A model generated the notes under the pieces. The model did no database searches. It was not told where the DNA came from and saw nothing but the letters and a program-made list of their open reading frames with translations. From Streptomyces sp. ISL-1 (GTDB taxonomy: Bacteria > Actinomycetota > Actinomycetes > Streptomycetales > Streptomycetaceae), in the NCBI RefSeq assembly GCF_018614585.1, contig NZ_JAGGOI010000012.1:84852-139430 (forward strand): a DNA stretch of 54,579 nt, written 5' to 3'. Below, piece by piece: positions 26,495-34,636 of this stretch. The position numbers and the translations under genes were made by a program. Within the stretch, counting starts at the first letter, position 1; every line of letters begins with the position of its first letter.

Positions 26495-27427
26495 CTAGGA
26501 GCAGGAGGGGGTGGGAGCGGCGGGCAGGTCGAAGAGCCGCGCTCCGTTGTCGTGGCAGACTGCCCGCAGCCAGTCGTCCCCGAGTCCGAGCCGTTCGAGC
26601 ACCTGAAGCTGATGGGCGTACGGATACGGGATGTTGGGGAAATCGGTCCCGAGCAGGATCCGGTCCGTCAGCTCCAGCAGCCGTGCCTTCTCCCTCTCGG
26701 GGAAGGGCGCGAAGCGTTCGCTGAAGTCCGTGAAGGCCATCGTCGTGTCGAGGTGGACCTGCCCGTACCGCTCCGCGAGATCCAGGAAGTCGGCGTACTC
26801 CGGCATCCCCATGTGCGCCACGACCAGCCGCAGCCGCGGATGCCGCGCGAGCAGTCGCCCCACCGGCTCGGGGCCTGTGTGCTTGCCGGGAACCGGCCCG
26901 GACCCGCAGTGCATCACCACCGGGACCCCGGCGTCGGCGAGCAGCCCCCAGACGGGATCGAGGAGCGCGTCATTGGGGTCGTACGCCCCGACCTGGAGGT
27001 GCGCCTTGAATATCCGGGCCCCGCTCTCGACGGCTTCGCGCACGTACCGCGCTACTCCCTCCTCGGGGAAGAGGGTCGCGGTCTGCAGGCAGTCGGGTGT
27101 GCGCCGGGCGAAGTCCGCGGCCCAGCCGCACAGCCACTCGGCCATGCCCGCCTTGTGCGGGTAGAGCATGGCGGTGAAGGCGCGGACCCCGAAGTCGCGC
27201 AGCAGCGCGACCCGTTGCTCCTCCTCGTGCCGGTAGTTGATCGGCCACTCCATGCCGGTCAGCGGACCCACCGCGTCGAAGTAGGCCCACACCTTCTTCA
27301 GGACCTGCTCCGGCATGAAGTGGGTGTGTACGTCGACGAGCCCGGGCAGTCCGAGCCGCGTCCAGAACGCCCTCACGTCCGCAGCCTCGCCCGCGGCCTC
27401 GTTCCCCTCACTCACGCTCAAAGCCAT
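26495..27427 (-). CDS. Amidohydrolase-family protein (Amidohydro_2)
   Basis: TIM-barrel metal hydrolase or decarboxylase-like protein of 310 residues. The metal site is laid out as VDVHTHFMP (HxH), FKAHLQVG, VVMHCGSGPVPGKH, VVAHMGMPEYADF and the terminal Asp in LGTDFPNIPYPY. This resembles the Amidohydro_2/ACMSD-like group, whose substrates vary. It lies upstream of the response regulator on the same strand with a 67-bp gap, possibly separate from that operon. The substrate cannot be predicted from sequence. Confidence 0.88.
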   Translation of the reverse strand: MALSVSEGNEAAGEAADVRAFWTRLGLPGLVDVHTHFMPEQVLKKVWAYFDAVGPLTGMEWPINYRHEEEQRVALLRDFGVRAFTAMLYPHKAGMAEWLCGWAADFARRTPDCLQTATLFPEEGVARYVREAVESGARIFKAHLQVGAYDPNDALLDPVWGLLADAGVPVVMHCGSGPVPGKHTGPEPVGRLLARHPRLRLVVAHMGMPEYADFLDLAERYGQVHLDTTMAFTDFSERFAPFPEREKARLLELTDRILLGTDFPNIPYPYAHQLQVLERLGLGDDWLRAVCHDNGARLFDLPAAPTPSCS

Positions 27428-27597
27428 TACTCCGCTCGATCCGGGTGAACGCCTCAGTGCAGTAGGGCGGTTCCTGTGCCGTGACAGGCCTGCTGCGTTC
27501 GATGCTCATGGCACCTACCTTCCGTGTCCGGTCAGGGAGGTGTCCACCCCCATTTCCGTAAGGGATCCAAACGGGATCCAACACGTGACCATCCCGC

Positions 27598-28470
27598 TCA
27601 GAAGAGTCCGTCCTGCACCGAGCCGGGCGCCGAGCCCATGTCGGCCAGCGGCACCGTGACCTCCGCCCCCGGGTCGGACCCGACGAGCGCCCACCCTGTC
27701 ATCAGCCGGGTATCGAGTACGACGAGCCCGTCCCCCGCGGTCCGCAGATGCAGATCGGGCCCGGCTGCCGCCACCAGCCGCCCGGCGACCACCCCGCCGT
27801 CCACCAGCTCGCGGACCACCCCGGTCGCGGCCGGCAGCCCGGCAAGCCCGAACACCCCGGCATGGTCGACCGCCTCGAAACCGATGCGCTCCAGCGACTC
27901 GGCCCACCCGGCAAGCCCGACCGCACGCCGGTGCAGCTCCTCGACCTCCGCGGCCCGCTCGGCCGCCTTTGGCAGCGCGGCCCGGACCGCCCGTTTGTCC
28001 GCGTACAAAATCCGGTCCGGCACCCCCAGCGCACTGCGCAGCAGCTCCTCGGTCCGCCGCGCCGCCATCAGCGGCCCGCGCCCGAGCCAGCTGAAGACCA
28101 CAGCGCCCTGCTCAAGCAGCCGCGCGGGCCCGCGCTCCTCCGCGGTGATCCCGACCTTGACCATCCCCGGCCCGAACCAGGCCAGATACACGCGGTACGC
28201 CCGCGGGTCGTCGGCCATGGTGTCGGCGGCCACCGAGTGCGCCCGGTCCAGCCGCGCGCACTCCGCACACCGCGCCTGCGTCGCCCGCCCGCTCACGACG
28301 GCCGCCGGCGGACAGGGATTCCCGCGCGCCCCGACACACCGTCGCTGCCCCTCCGCCCGGAACCCCAGATCTTTCCCGGGGGCCAGTGGACTGACCCGCC
28401 CGCCTTCCCACGCGAGTACGGCCGTCCGCGCCCCGCGCGGCCAGCTGAGCCCGGCGCACCGCCACGCCAT
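27598..28470 (-). CDS. DUF2797-family protein
   Basis: Protein of 290 residues. It contains a cysteine-rich region near 45-75 (CVGARGNPCPP; ARCAECARL) and a GIY-YIG-like segment YLAWFGPGMVKVGITAEER around 95-115, followed by an Arg/Ala-rich helical part. These match DUF2797, a family of unknown function with a putative nuclease-like fold and zinc site. I start at MAWRCAG because GGAGG is well placed for it. It is 28 bp after the arginase-family gene, so probably in one operon. Confidence 0.82.
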   Translation of the reverse strand: MAWRCAGLSWPRGARTAVLAWEGGRVSPLAPGKDLGFRAEGQRRCVGARGNPCPPAAVVSGRATQARCAECARLDRAHSVAADTMADDPRAYRVYLAWFGPGMVKVGITAEERGPARLLEQGAVVFSWLGRGPLMAARRTEELLRSALGVPDRILYADKRAVRAALPKAAERAAEVEELHRRAVGLAGWAESLERIGFEAVDHAGVFGLAGLPAATGVVRELVDGGVVAGRLVAAAGPDLHLRTAGDGLVVLDTRLMTGWALVGSDPGAEVTVPLADMGSAPGSVQDGLF

Positions 28471-28498
28471 ACACACCTCCGCCCGACTACGCCGGACG

Positions 28499-29383
28499 CT
28501 ACCCGAGCCCTCGGCACAGGCACTCGACGAGGCGAGCCGCGATGGTCCCGTCGGGGTCGAGGCGGGGATTGAAGATCGTCACATCGAGGCCGACGGCGCG
28601 CTCGTCACCCAGCGCCGTCCGCAGCACGCTCTCCAGCTCGGCCCAGCTCAGCCCACCGGGCAGGCGATAGTCGACAGCCGGCATGAGCGCGTCGTCCAGC
28701 ACGTCGACGTCGAGGTGCACCCAGTACTCGCCGAGCCGCCCGACGGCCTGCCGCGCCGCCGCGGCTGCCCCCAACGCACGCACCCCGTCGAGGTCGACGG
28801 CATGCAGCCGCTGCGGCAGCGGCTGCATGCCGGCCGCCGCGGACTCCTCGGAGTCCCGGAACCCGAAGGCGACGACGTCCTCGTCCCGTACGAGTGGCCC
28901 GAGGCCCTCGATATCGGCCAACACCCGCGGCCCGCGCCCGGTCGCCAGGGCGAGCTCCATCGACGCCACTTCACCGGTCGGCTCCGCGGCCGGCTGGTAG
29001 AAGTCGGTATGACCGTCGAGGAACAGCAAGCCGTACCGCCCCCGCCGGCGCAGCGCGAGGAGATTGCCGAGCAGGATGCTGCAGTCCCCGCCGAGGACGA
29101 CGGGGAAGAGGCCTCGATCGATGACCCCGCCAACGGCGTCCGCCAGCCGTACGGAGTAATCCGCGATGCCACCCGGATTGAGCACCCCGGACTCCGGGTC
29201 CCGCGCCGGGTCGTACGCCGGCGCCTCAACCCGCCCCGCCCGTACAGCCCCAAGCCGATCCCCGAGCCCGGCCCCGAGGAGAGCCGCGGCCAGCCCCTCG
29301 ACCCCGGACGGCCGCAGCCCGAGGACGGACGGCGCTTCGATGATCGCCGGCTCTCGCACCCCGAACCCCTTCGTCGGACGCAC
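28499..29383 (-). CDS. Arginase/agmatinase-family hydrolase
   Basis: Ureohydrolase-fold protein of 294 residues. The three binuclear manganese motifs are present: GGDCSILLG (first His replaced by Cys in the usual GGDHS), FLDGHTDFY (DxHxD) and HLDVDVLDD (DxDxxD). The Cys at the first motif is typical of a subgroup of arginase-family proteins, so substrate specificity (arginine, agmatine, formimidoyl or guanidino compounds) is uncertain. It starts at GTG with no strong ribosome-binding site. It is the last core gene before the integrated elements, 142 bp from the first attachment repeat. Confidence 0.85.
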   Translation of the reverse strand: MRPTKGFGVREPAIIEAPSVLGLRPSGVEGLAAALLGAGLGDRLGAVRAGRVEAPAYDPARDPESGVLNPGGIADYSVRLADAVGGVIDRGLFPVVLGGDCSILLGNLLALRRRGRYGLLFLDGHTDFYQPAAEPTGEVASMELALATGRGPRVLADIEGLGPLVRDEDVVAFGFRDSEESAAAGMQPLPQRLHAVDLDGVRALGAAAAARQAVGRLGEYWVHLDVDVLDDALMPAVDYRLPGGLSWAELESVLRTALGDERAVGLDVTIFNPRLDPDGTIAARLVECLCRGLG

Positions 29384-29488
29384 GCTCAGGTCGCTGTCGA
29401 TGATGGGCGGTCAACGCGCGGCGCGCGACCGGGACGCAGGACGGGGTTGAGGGGGCTCGACAGGCTCGACAGGGGTTACGGACAACGC

Positions 29489-29520
29489 GAGAGGCCCCCG
29501 GATTTCTCCGGGGGCCTCTC
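29489..29520 (-). terminator. Hairpin next to the left attachment repeat
   Basis: Perfect 13-bp stem (29489-29501 with 29508-29520) starting GAGAGGCCCCCGG. It lies just beyond the tRNA 3' end remnant and is nearly identical to the hairpin at 38525-38556. It was presumably the original tRNA-Arg terminator, read leftward. Confidence 0.85.
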
Positions 29521-29525
29521 AGCTG

Positions 29526-29569
29526 TGTGCACTCGGCAGGATTCGAACCTGCGACCTTCTGATCCGTAG
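29526..29569 (-). repeat. Left attachment site: 3' half of tRNA-Arg(ACG)
   Basis: 44 bp matching the 3' half of the intact tRNA-Arg (51238-51281) from just past the 3' end to the anticodon loop, with one mismatch at 29553. The tRNA sequence stops at the anticodon and unrelated DNA follows. This is the outer left boundary of the integrated region. Confidence 0.88.
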
Positions 29570-29647
29570 CTCTAGCCGGATCGGTCAGCGACGGCCATTC
29601 CCCGCTGCACGGCCCTGGAGGAGCGCTGCCGGACGGGGACGGTTGCT

Positions 29648-29672
29648 GCGGTTGCGGTACTTCGCTGCTGTA
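29648..29672 (+). repeat. Arm-type repeat of element A, left side
   Basis: Sequence GCGGTTGCGGTACTTCGCTG plus CTGTA, close to the copy at 38489-38514 that flanks the other end of element A. In the excised circle the two copies would lie on either side of the attachment core, as integrase arm sites do. Confidence 0.6.
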
Positions 29673-29697
29673 GAACAGGATCCCGGCGGGGGTGACT

Positions 29698-30039
29698 ATG
29701 GAACGGCATCTGTTGGTGCGGCTGCTGGCCGGTGGCGACGAGGCATCCGTGGCAGCCCTGGCTGCCCTCCGTGGCGGCGCTACCTATGTTGTGTGGGATG
29801 GGACTTGGCCCGCCGAGTTTCATGCCCGGACTTATGCGCGCCGACTTCGGCACACGCGGCGGAAGGGCATCGAGACTTTGGGACTGGAACGAGCGGTGCA
29901 ACTCCTCGGCCAGCATGACCAGCCGGTGCGCCTTGGACAGGTCACAGCTGCCGATAGGGCATGGATCTTCATGCTCTTCCTCACCGAAGACGGCGGCGCG
30001 CTGGTGGCCTGCACTGGCGTACGGCGGGCGGGCGGGTAA
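29698..30039 (+). CDS. Element-borne small protein, 113 aa
   Basis: Unrecognised soluble protein of 113 residues, MERHLLVRLLAGGDEASVAA at the start. The C-terminal part (LGLERAVQLLGQHDQPVRLG; WIFMLFLTEDGGALVACTGVR) is clearly related to a fragment at 40425-40601 in element B, so this is a family carried by these elements. A GGGGGTG ribosome-binding site precedes the ATG. It lies right inside the left attachment site of element A. No function can be given; the conserved FMLFL.EDG.ALVACTGVR segment looks like paired beta strands. Confidence 0.6.
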   Translation: MERHLLVRLLAGGDEASVAALAALRGGATYVVWDGTWPAEFHARTYARRLRHTRRKGIETLGLERAVQLLGQHDQPVRLGQVTAADRAWIFMLFLTEDGGALVACTGVRRAGG

Positions 30040-30048
30040 TCACCGCTA

Positions 30049-30068
30049 TCTGGCACGGTTGTGGCACG
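30049..30068 (+). repeat. TGGCACG direct repeat pair
   Basis: TGGCACG at 30051-30057 and 30062-30068 (11-bp period), matched by an equal pair at 40734-40751 and a single copy at 33659-33665. It lies in gene-free DNA (30040-30314) that otherwise shows nothing. It could be an arm site of a third, lost integrase. Confidence 0.45.
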
Positions 30069-30314
30069 AGCCTCAGCCGACGACAGTCAGCCACGATGGC
30101 GGGTGCGTCGACCGATCAGGCGCGCGTGTGTCTCGCTGTACCCCCACCGGCCTCCGCCACGCTACCGGCTTGTGTCGTCGGCCGGACGCCACGGCTGTCC
30201 CGTGACGGGAGTGCCAGAGCGCCGTGCCTCGGAGCTCTCAGCTTGGGAATCTGCGATCATTCGCGGCCAGTTCAGGCGCTTACCTGGGCGAACGGTGACG
30301 TGCGCGGTTAAAGA

Positions 30315-33300
30315 TCAAACTGAGGCGGTGGGGAGGGGCTGTTCGGTCCAGATGGACTTGCCGGTGCGGGTGTGGCGGGTGCCCCAGCGCTGGCAGAGTG
30401 CGGAGACGAGCTGGAGGCCGCGGCCGCCCTCGTCGGTGGCGGAGGTGTGGCGGATGTGCGGCGTGGTCAGGCTGGCGTCGGAGACCTCGCAGATCAGTGC
30501 GCGGCTGCGGAGCATGCGCAGCCGGATGGGGCCGCAGGCGTGCCGGATGACGTTCCCGACCAGCTCGCTGACCAGGAGTTCGGTGGTCATGATCAGGTCC
30601 TCATCAACCAGGTCCCAGTCGGCGAGCTGGGCGCGGACCAGGTCGCGGGCCTGGCCCGCCGCCACCGGGTCCTCCGGCAACGGCCACTCGGCGACGTTCT
30701 CCGCGTCCAGCGGGTGGGTGCGGGCCAGCAGCAGGGCGGCGTCGTCCATCAGCGCGCCGTGGGCGGGGAGAAGAGCGGAGGTGAGGGTGGCGCAGAGGGC
30801 GTCCAGGTCGGATGCGTCCGCCGGTGAGGTCGGCATGGCGTTCACGGACTGAAAGAGGAGCTCGGCGAGGTGGCTCATGCCGGTGGTGACATCCCTGTCC
30901 TTGCTCTCGACCAGGCCGTCGCTGTAGAGGGCGAGCAGGCTACCGGCGGGCAGTAGGGTCTCGAGGGTTTCGAAGGGGGGAGCGGCCACCCCCAGTGGCG
31001 GGTCCGGAGCCATGGACAGGAAGGTGACGGTGCCGTCGGGGTGGGCCACCGCAGGGGGCGGCTGACCGGCGCTGGCGTACGACAGACGCCGGCTCACCGG
31101 GTCGTAGATGCCGTACAGGCAGGTTGCGAAGGCATCGTTGCCCAGCTCGCCGACAATGTCGTTGAGGTGGCCGAGGATTTCGTCGGGCGGCAGCTCCAGC
31201 TCCGAGAGGGTGCGGACGGCCGTGCGGAGCCTGCCCATGGTGGCGGCCTCGGCCATGCCGTGGCCCATGACGTCGCCGATCACGAGCGCTACCCGGGCCG
31301 CGGAGAGCGGGATCACGTCGTACCAGTCGCCGCCGACGTCGGCTCCCTGCTGGGCCGGCTGGTAGCGCGCCGCCGTCGTCACCTCGGGCAGATCGGGCAG
31401 TGCCTGCGGCAGCAGGCTGCGCTGGAGGGTACGGGCCCGCGTCGTCGCCTCGTCGTAGAGCCCGGCCCGCTCCAGGGCCTGCGCGATCAGTCCGCTGAGC
31501 GCGGTCAGCAGCGTTCGTTCGTCATCGTCCAGCACCCGCGGTCGGCCGAAGCAGATCACCGCCGCGCCGATCCCGCGCCCCGATACCGCCAGCGGCAGAA
31601 AGGCCCACGCCTGCTTGCCGCCCTCCCGGATCAGGATCTCGGTCCCCGGGTAACGCTTCAGGATCTCCTCCGGGGAGGATATGTAGAGGGGGGTGCGGGT
31701 GCGCAGGGCGTCCGCCACTGGGTTCGTGGTGTCCGTCACTGTCCACTGCCCGTCCAGCAGTCGGGTGAAGCGCTCCGAATATCCCCGGGAGCCGACCACT
31801 GTCAGCCGGTCGCCGACCACGCCGAGCATGATGAGTCCGGTGGCCCCGAGGGGTGTCATCACGCCGTCGGCCACCGCCGCCATCACATCCTGGGCCGTGA
31901 CAGCCTCGGCCAGCTCCCGTGTAATCCGCTGCACCAGGGCTGCCCGCTCCGCGGCCGCCCGCTCCGCGGCGGCCCGCTCGACCTCCCGCAGATGCCGCTC
32001 GGTGGTGTCGGTTATGTAGAGCGTGAGGCCTTCTGGCACCGGCAGCAGCCGCAGGTGGTACCAGGACGTCCCGTCCGGCCACGGTACGTCGAATCCGGCC
32101 GGCTGGCCCTCGGCCGCCGTGGCCCGGCACCGTTGCTCCAGCCCCGGTATGGCACGTACCGCTGGAATGTTCCAGAGCAGGGCTCCGGCCACTTCTCCCG
32201 CGGCACCGAAGAGCCGCTCGGCGGCCTGATTGAGAAATCCGATGCGCCAGTCCGTGTCCAGGGAGACGAAGCCGTCGCTCATGTGCCGCAGCGCCCGCCC
32301 CACCGACTCGGCGGCGGCGTGCGTTTCGCTGCTGTCCCGCAGGGTGCCGATCACCTTCACCGGTGCGCCCTCTTCGTCCGTGATCGTCCGGGCACGGGCC
32401 TCGATCCAGAGGTATGTGCCGTCCTGGCGCCGGATCCGGTACTCGTTCTGGAAGCCGCCGCGGAGGTGGATGCCCGTGTCGAAGCCGGCTACCGCCCGCG
32501 GCAGGTCGTCCGGGTGGATCAGCGCTGCCCACGCCTCGATGCCGCCGGTCATCACCTCCGGGGCGATGCCGGCCAGCACCTCTTCGACGGGCCGGTCGGA
32601 GGTCAGCTCACCGGTGCACAGATCCCAGGTGTACGTGATGGAGGGCGCCACTTCCGCGTTCCACGGGGCGGCCTCCTCCCGCGGTCCTGGCCCGTTCTCC
32701 AGGGCGCGCAGCAGGGTGGGGGACGGATTGAGGATCCCGGACGACTTGAGCCTCCCGGACATCCAGGCCGCCACCTCGTTCAGAAACGCGCGCTCCGCTG
32801 GGCCGGGCTCGGCGCCCGGGGAGAAGAGAACGGAGAGCGCACCGCGTCGCCGGCCACCGCCCGGAATGGGGACGGCCAGGTGACCGATGCCGGCGGGGAG
32901 TCGGGAAGGCCACAGGGCGGCGGGGTCCCGGCCTGGCACCGGGTCAGGCGGGGCCAGGTCGGGCTGCCAGGTGATGGTGTCGTTGCGGGCGGCCCTGCTG
33001 GGCGGCGCCGTGCCCCGTACCGGGATGATCAGCCAGGGCCGGGTCATCGACTCCGGCAGGCCACTGTCGGCGACCATGTAGAGGATGCCGCTCATGCCGC
33101 CGCCCGGGAGATGCACCATGCCGCCCAGGCCGTGCACCTCGGCCACCGCCTGTTGGAGCGCGGTCAGCAGCACTTCGACATCGCGCCCGTCCTCGTCCAC
33201 GGCGTCGAGCAACCGCATCCGCATGCGGTGTCGCTCCAAGGGCCGTACGGTCTGTATGGTCCGCAGGCCCTGCGGTTGGTGCAGCGGATGGGGGACGTGG

Positions 33301-33398
33301 GGTATGGACGGGCCGGTGTTGTCCGCTTCGCCGCCTCTGGTATTCACCACTGCCGACTGTCGCCTCCGCTCACCGCTTGGGTACCCGCTGGGCCGCAT
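30315..33398 (-). CDS. Multidomain SpoIIE-type PP2C phosphatase with GAF, PAS and ATPase domains
   Basis: Cytoplasmic signalling protein of about 1030 residues. Domains in order: an N-terminal GAF-like region; a PAS_3 fold (TWDLCTGELTSDRPVEEVL, NEYRIRRQDGTYLWIEARAR); a second PAS (MSDGFVSLDTDWRIGFLNQA); a coiled AAAERAAAERAALV stretch; a GAF domain; a SpoIIE phosphatase with metal-binding DVGGDWYDVIPL, VIGDVMGHG and YSDGLVES; and a C-terminal HATPase_c anti-sigma-like domain (TTELLVSELVGNVIRHA; DEGGRGLQLVSALCQRWG). Such proteins act in partner-switching control of SigB-family factors. The start is uncertain: ATGs at 33443, 33398 and 33224 are possible, the last having GGAG upstream. Cargo of element A. 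Confidence 0.9.
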   Translation of the reverse strand: MRPSGYPSGERRRQSAVVNTRGGEADNTGPSIPHVPHPLHQPQGLRTIQTVRPLERHRMRMRLLDAVDEDGRDVEVLLTALQQAVAEVHGLGGMVHLPGGGMSGILYMVADSGLPESMTRPWLIIPVRGTAPPSRAARNDTITWQPDLAPPDPVPGRDPAALWPSRLPAGIGHLAVPIPGGGRRRGALSVLFSPGAEPGPAERAFLNEVAAWMSGRLKSSGILNPSPTLLRALENGPGPREEAAPWNAEVAPSITYTWDLCTGELTSDRPVEEVLAGIAPEVMTGGIEAWAALIHPDDLPRAVAGFDTGIHLRGGFQNEYRIRRQDGTYLWIEARARTITDEEGAPVKVIGTLRDSSETHAAAESVGRALRHMSDGFVSLDTDWRIGFLNQAAERLFGAAGEVAGALLWNIPAVRAIPGLEQRCRATAAEGQPAGFDVPWPDGTSWYHLRLLPVPEGLTLYITDTTERHLREVERAAAERAAAERAALVQRITRELAEAVTAQDVMAAVADGVMTPLGATGLIMLGVVGDRLTVVGSRGYSERFTRLLDGQWTVTDTTNPVADALRTRTPLYISSPEEILKRYPGTEILIREGGKQAWAFLPLAVSGRGIGAAVICFGRPRVLDDDERTLLTALSGLIAQALERAGLYDEATTRARTLQRSLLPQALPDLPEVTTAARYQPAQQGADVGGDWYDVIPLSAARVALVIGDVMGHGMAEAATMGRLRTAVRTLSELELPPDEILGHLNDIVGELGNDAFATCLYGIYDPVSRRLSYASAGQPPPAVAHPDGTVTFLSMAPDPPLGVAAPPFETLETLLPAGSLLALYSDGLVESKDRDVTTGMSHLAELLFQSVNAMPTSPADASDLDALCATLTSALLPAHGALMDDAALLLARTHPLDAENVAEWPLPEDPVAAGQARDLVRAQLADWDLVDEDLIMTTELLVSELVGNVIRHACGPIRLRMLRSRALICEVSDASLTTPHIRHTSATDEGGRGLQLVSALCQRWGTRHTRTGKSIWTEQPLPTASV

Positions 33399-33446
33399 GT
33401 GATCGGATGTGGACCTGCAGCGATCTACATCCGCCCATTTCATACT

Positions 33447-33458
33447 AATCGGAATAAC
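33447..33458 (-). promoter_or_regulatory. Motif shared with the collagen-like gene upstream region
   Basis: GTTATTCCGATT (minus strand) lies just upstream of the phosphatase gene; GTTACTCCGATT lies at 35718-35729 upstream of the collagen-like gene, both in locally AT-richer DNA. It may be part of a common promoter or operator. If it is a promoter, the phosphatase start must be downstream of 33443. Confidence 0.35.
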
Positions 33459-33682
33459 TTAGGCGATTTCATCCGTCATGGGGAGCCTTTCGTATCCGAT
33501 CAACCGTATGCGGCGTTAGCTCACCCTTCGTTACCGCTGAGGCCTTATCCCCTGGCTTGGCGCGGCGGCGTTACCGGCAGTTCGTCAAACCCGGCAGTAG
33601 AGATCAAGGCCGTGTCCCGTAGTGACCGCGTCGATCAGGGCTTGGAGCGGCACGCATGTGGCACGGCGCCTGAAACGGCGAA

Positions 33683-33720
33683 GGGCCAGCCTTGGGAGGG
33701 AAACCCTCCTGAGCTGGCCC
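33683..33720 (-). terminator. Hairpin next to the tRNA-Arg(CCU) fragment
   Basis: Interrupted stem: outer arms GGGCCAGC/GCTGGCCC and inner arms GGAGGG/CCCTCC around AAA. It lies beyond the 3' end of the tRNA fragment and reads as its original terminator. Confidence 0.75.
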
Positions 33721-33729
33721 TTTATTCTG

Positions 33730-33770
33730 TGCCCCCGGCAGGATTCGAACCTGCGACACCCGCTTTAGGA
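33730..33770 (-). repeat. 3' fragment of tRNA-Arg(CCU)
   Basis: Read on the minus strand, the 41 bp contain CCTAAA of an anticodon loop (anticodon CCU), the variable region, a perfect T-arm (GCAGG TTCGAAT CCTGC) and acceptor CGGGGGCA. The 5' half of the tRNA is missing; the upstream bases do not pair with the anticodon stem. It is a relic attachment site for a different integrase. Confidence 0.78.
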
Positions 33771-33889
33771 GTTCGATCGGACTGTCTCCATGGCCTCAAC
33801 TGCCAATGCGGCTGCCTCGAACCGTGCGGTCCTGCCGGTGTCCGCTGCCGTTGATGTCAGCCGTGGATGTCACCACACCGGCGACTGCG

Positions 33890-34066
33890 TCACTTGCGAC
33901 GCTTACGGGCCTTCGCCTTCTCCTCTGCCTCCTTGCGCTTCTTGATGGTGTATGTGGACCAGTCGCCGCGGTGGAGATTGCACCTTGATGCGTTCTCCAT
34001 GGCAAGTCGCTGGCACCTCGTGCCCTTCTGCGTCAGCGCTCCACACCTGGACTGTGTACGAGCCAC
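33890..34066 (-). CDS. DUF5763-like small Cys-rich protein, 58 aa
   Basis: Short basic protein starting at GTG behind a G-rich ribosome-binding site. The core CGALTQKGTRCQRLAMENAS followed by RCNLH gives a C-C-C-H pattern typical of small zinc-binding domains of the DUF5763 kind. The C-terminus is a Lys/Arg/Glu helix (KKRKEAEEKAKARKRRK). Function unknown. It lies next to the tRNA-Arg(CCU) fragment, so it may belong to the element that used that site. The start is uncertain, as a longer frame runs upstream. Confidence 0.55.
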   Translation of the reverse strand: MARTQSRCGALTQKGTRCQRLAMENASRCNLHRGDWSTYTIKKRKEAEEKAKARKRRK

Positions 34067-34387
34067 GATCCCCACCCCCCTGGCCTCGGCTGTCGTGCGG
34101 ACTGGTCCGGGGACACCGGGCGTAAGCCGTCGGCGGAAGGGCGCACTGCTGCGCGAACCGGTGCACGCTGGGCCAAGAAGGTGGCTCGGCGGGCGCACGC
34201 TTTCCAACTGTCCGCATGACCGTACGGGGGCGTCCGTGGGGGTTCACGCGGCAGGTCAGACGCGGTCCGCGTGTTACCTCGACCGTGATCCACACGACCC
34301 GCGCTCCCGGAGGATCCGCGTCCAGGCTTCGCGCTGGTACGCAGCGGCTGGGCGTAGAGCAGGTGGCCGCGCTCCGCCCTGTGGGCC

Positions 34388-34534
34388 GTGGACGCCGAGC
34401 ACACGTCGCCCGAGCTCGAGCTGACCCTCGCCCTCGCCCTGCTCCCCCTGGCCCTGCTCATCCCCGCCGCGCTCACGGTGATGGTCATGGCATGCGTACG
34501 GGCCTTCCGGGTCCGCAGCCGCATCCCCGTCTGA
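34388..34534 (+). CDS. Possible small membrane protein, 48 aa
   Basis: GTG-started frame reading VDAEHTSPELELTLALALLP followed by a strongly hydrophobic stretch (LALLIPAALTVMVMACVRAF) and a basic end (RVRSRIPV). It resembles in style the tiny Spd-like membrane proteins of Streptomyces plasmids. There is no clear ribosome-binding site and longer antisense frames overlap it, so this is tentative. The surrounding 34067-34636 holds nothing else I can support. Confidence 0.3.
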   Translation: MDAEHTSPELELTLALALLPLALLIPAALTVMVMACVRAFRVRSRIPV

Positions 34535-34636
34535 GACCGCGCCCTTGCCGGCCACCCGGCCGCGAGGCCTGGGCGTCACTTACGCCCAGTGCCTCACGGC
34601 CATGCTCACCCGTGCCCGGCTCCCGGAAGGATCTGT

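Noticed and set aside
31041..33854. Plus-strand open frame of 937 codons
   Set aside because: Antisense to the SpoIIE-type phosphatase, whose domains are unmistakable; no domain seen in the plus frame.
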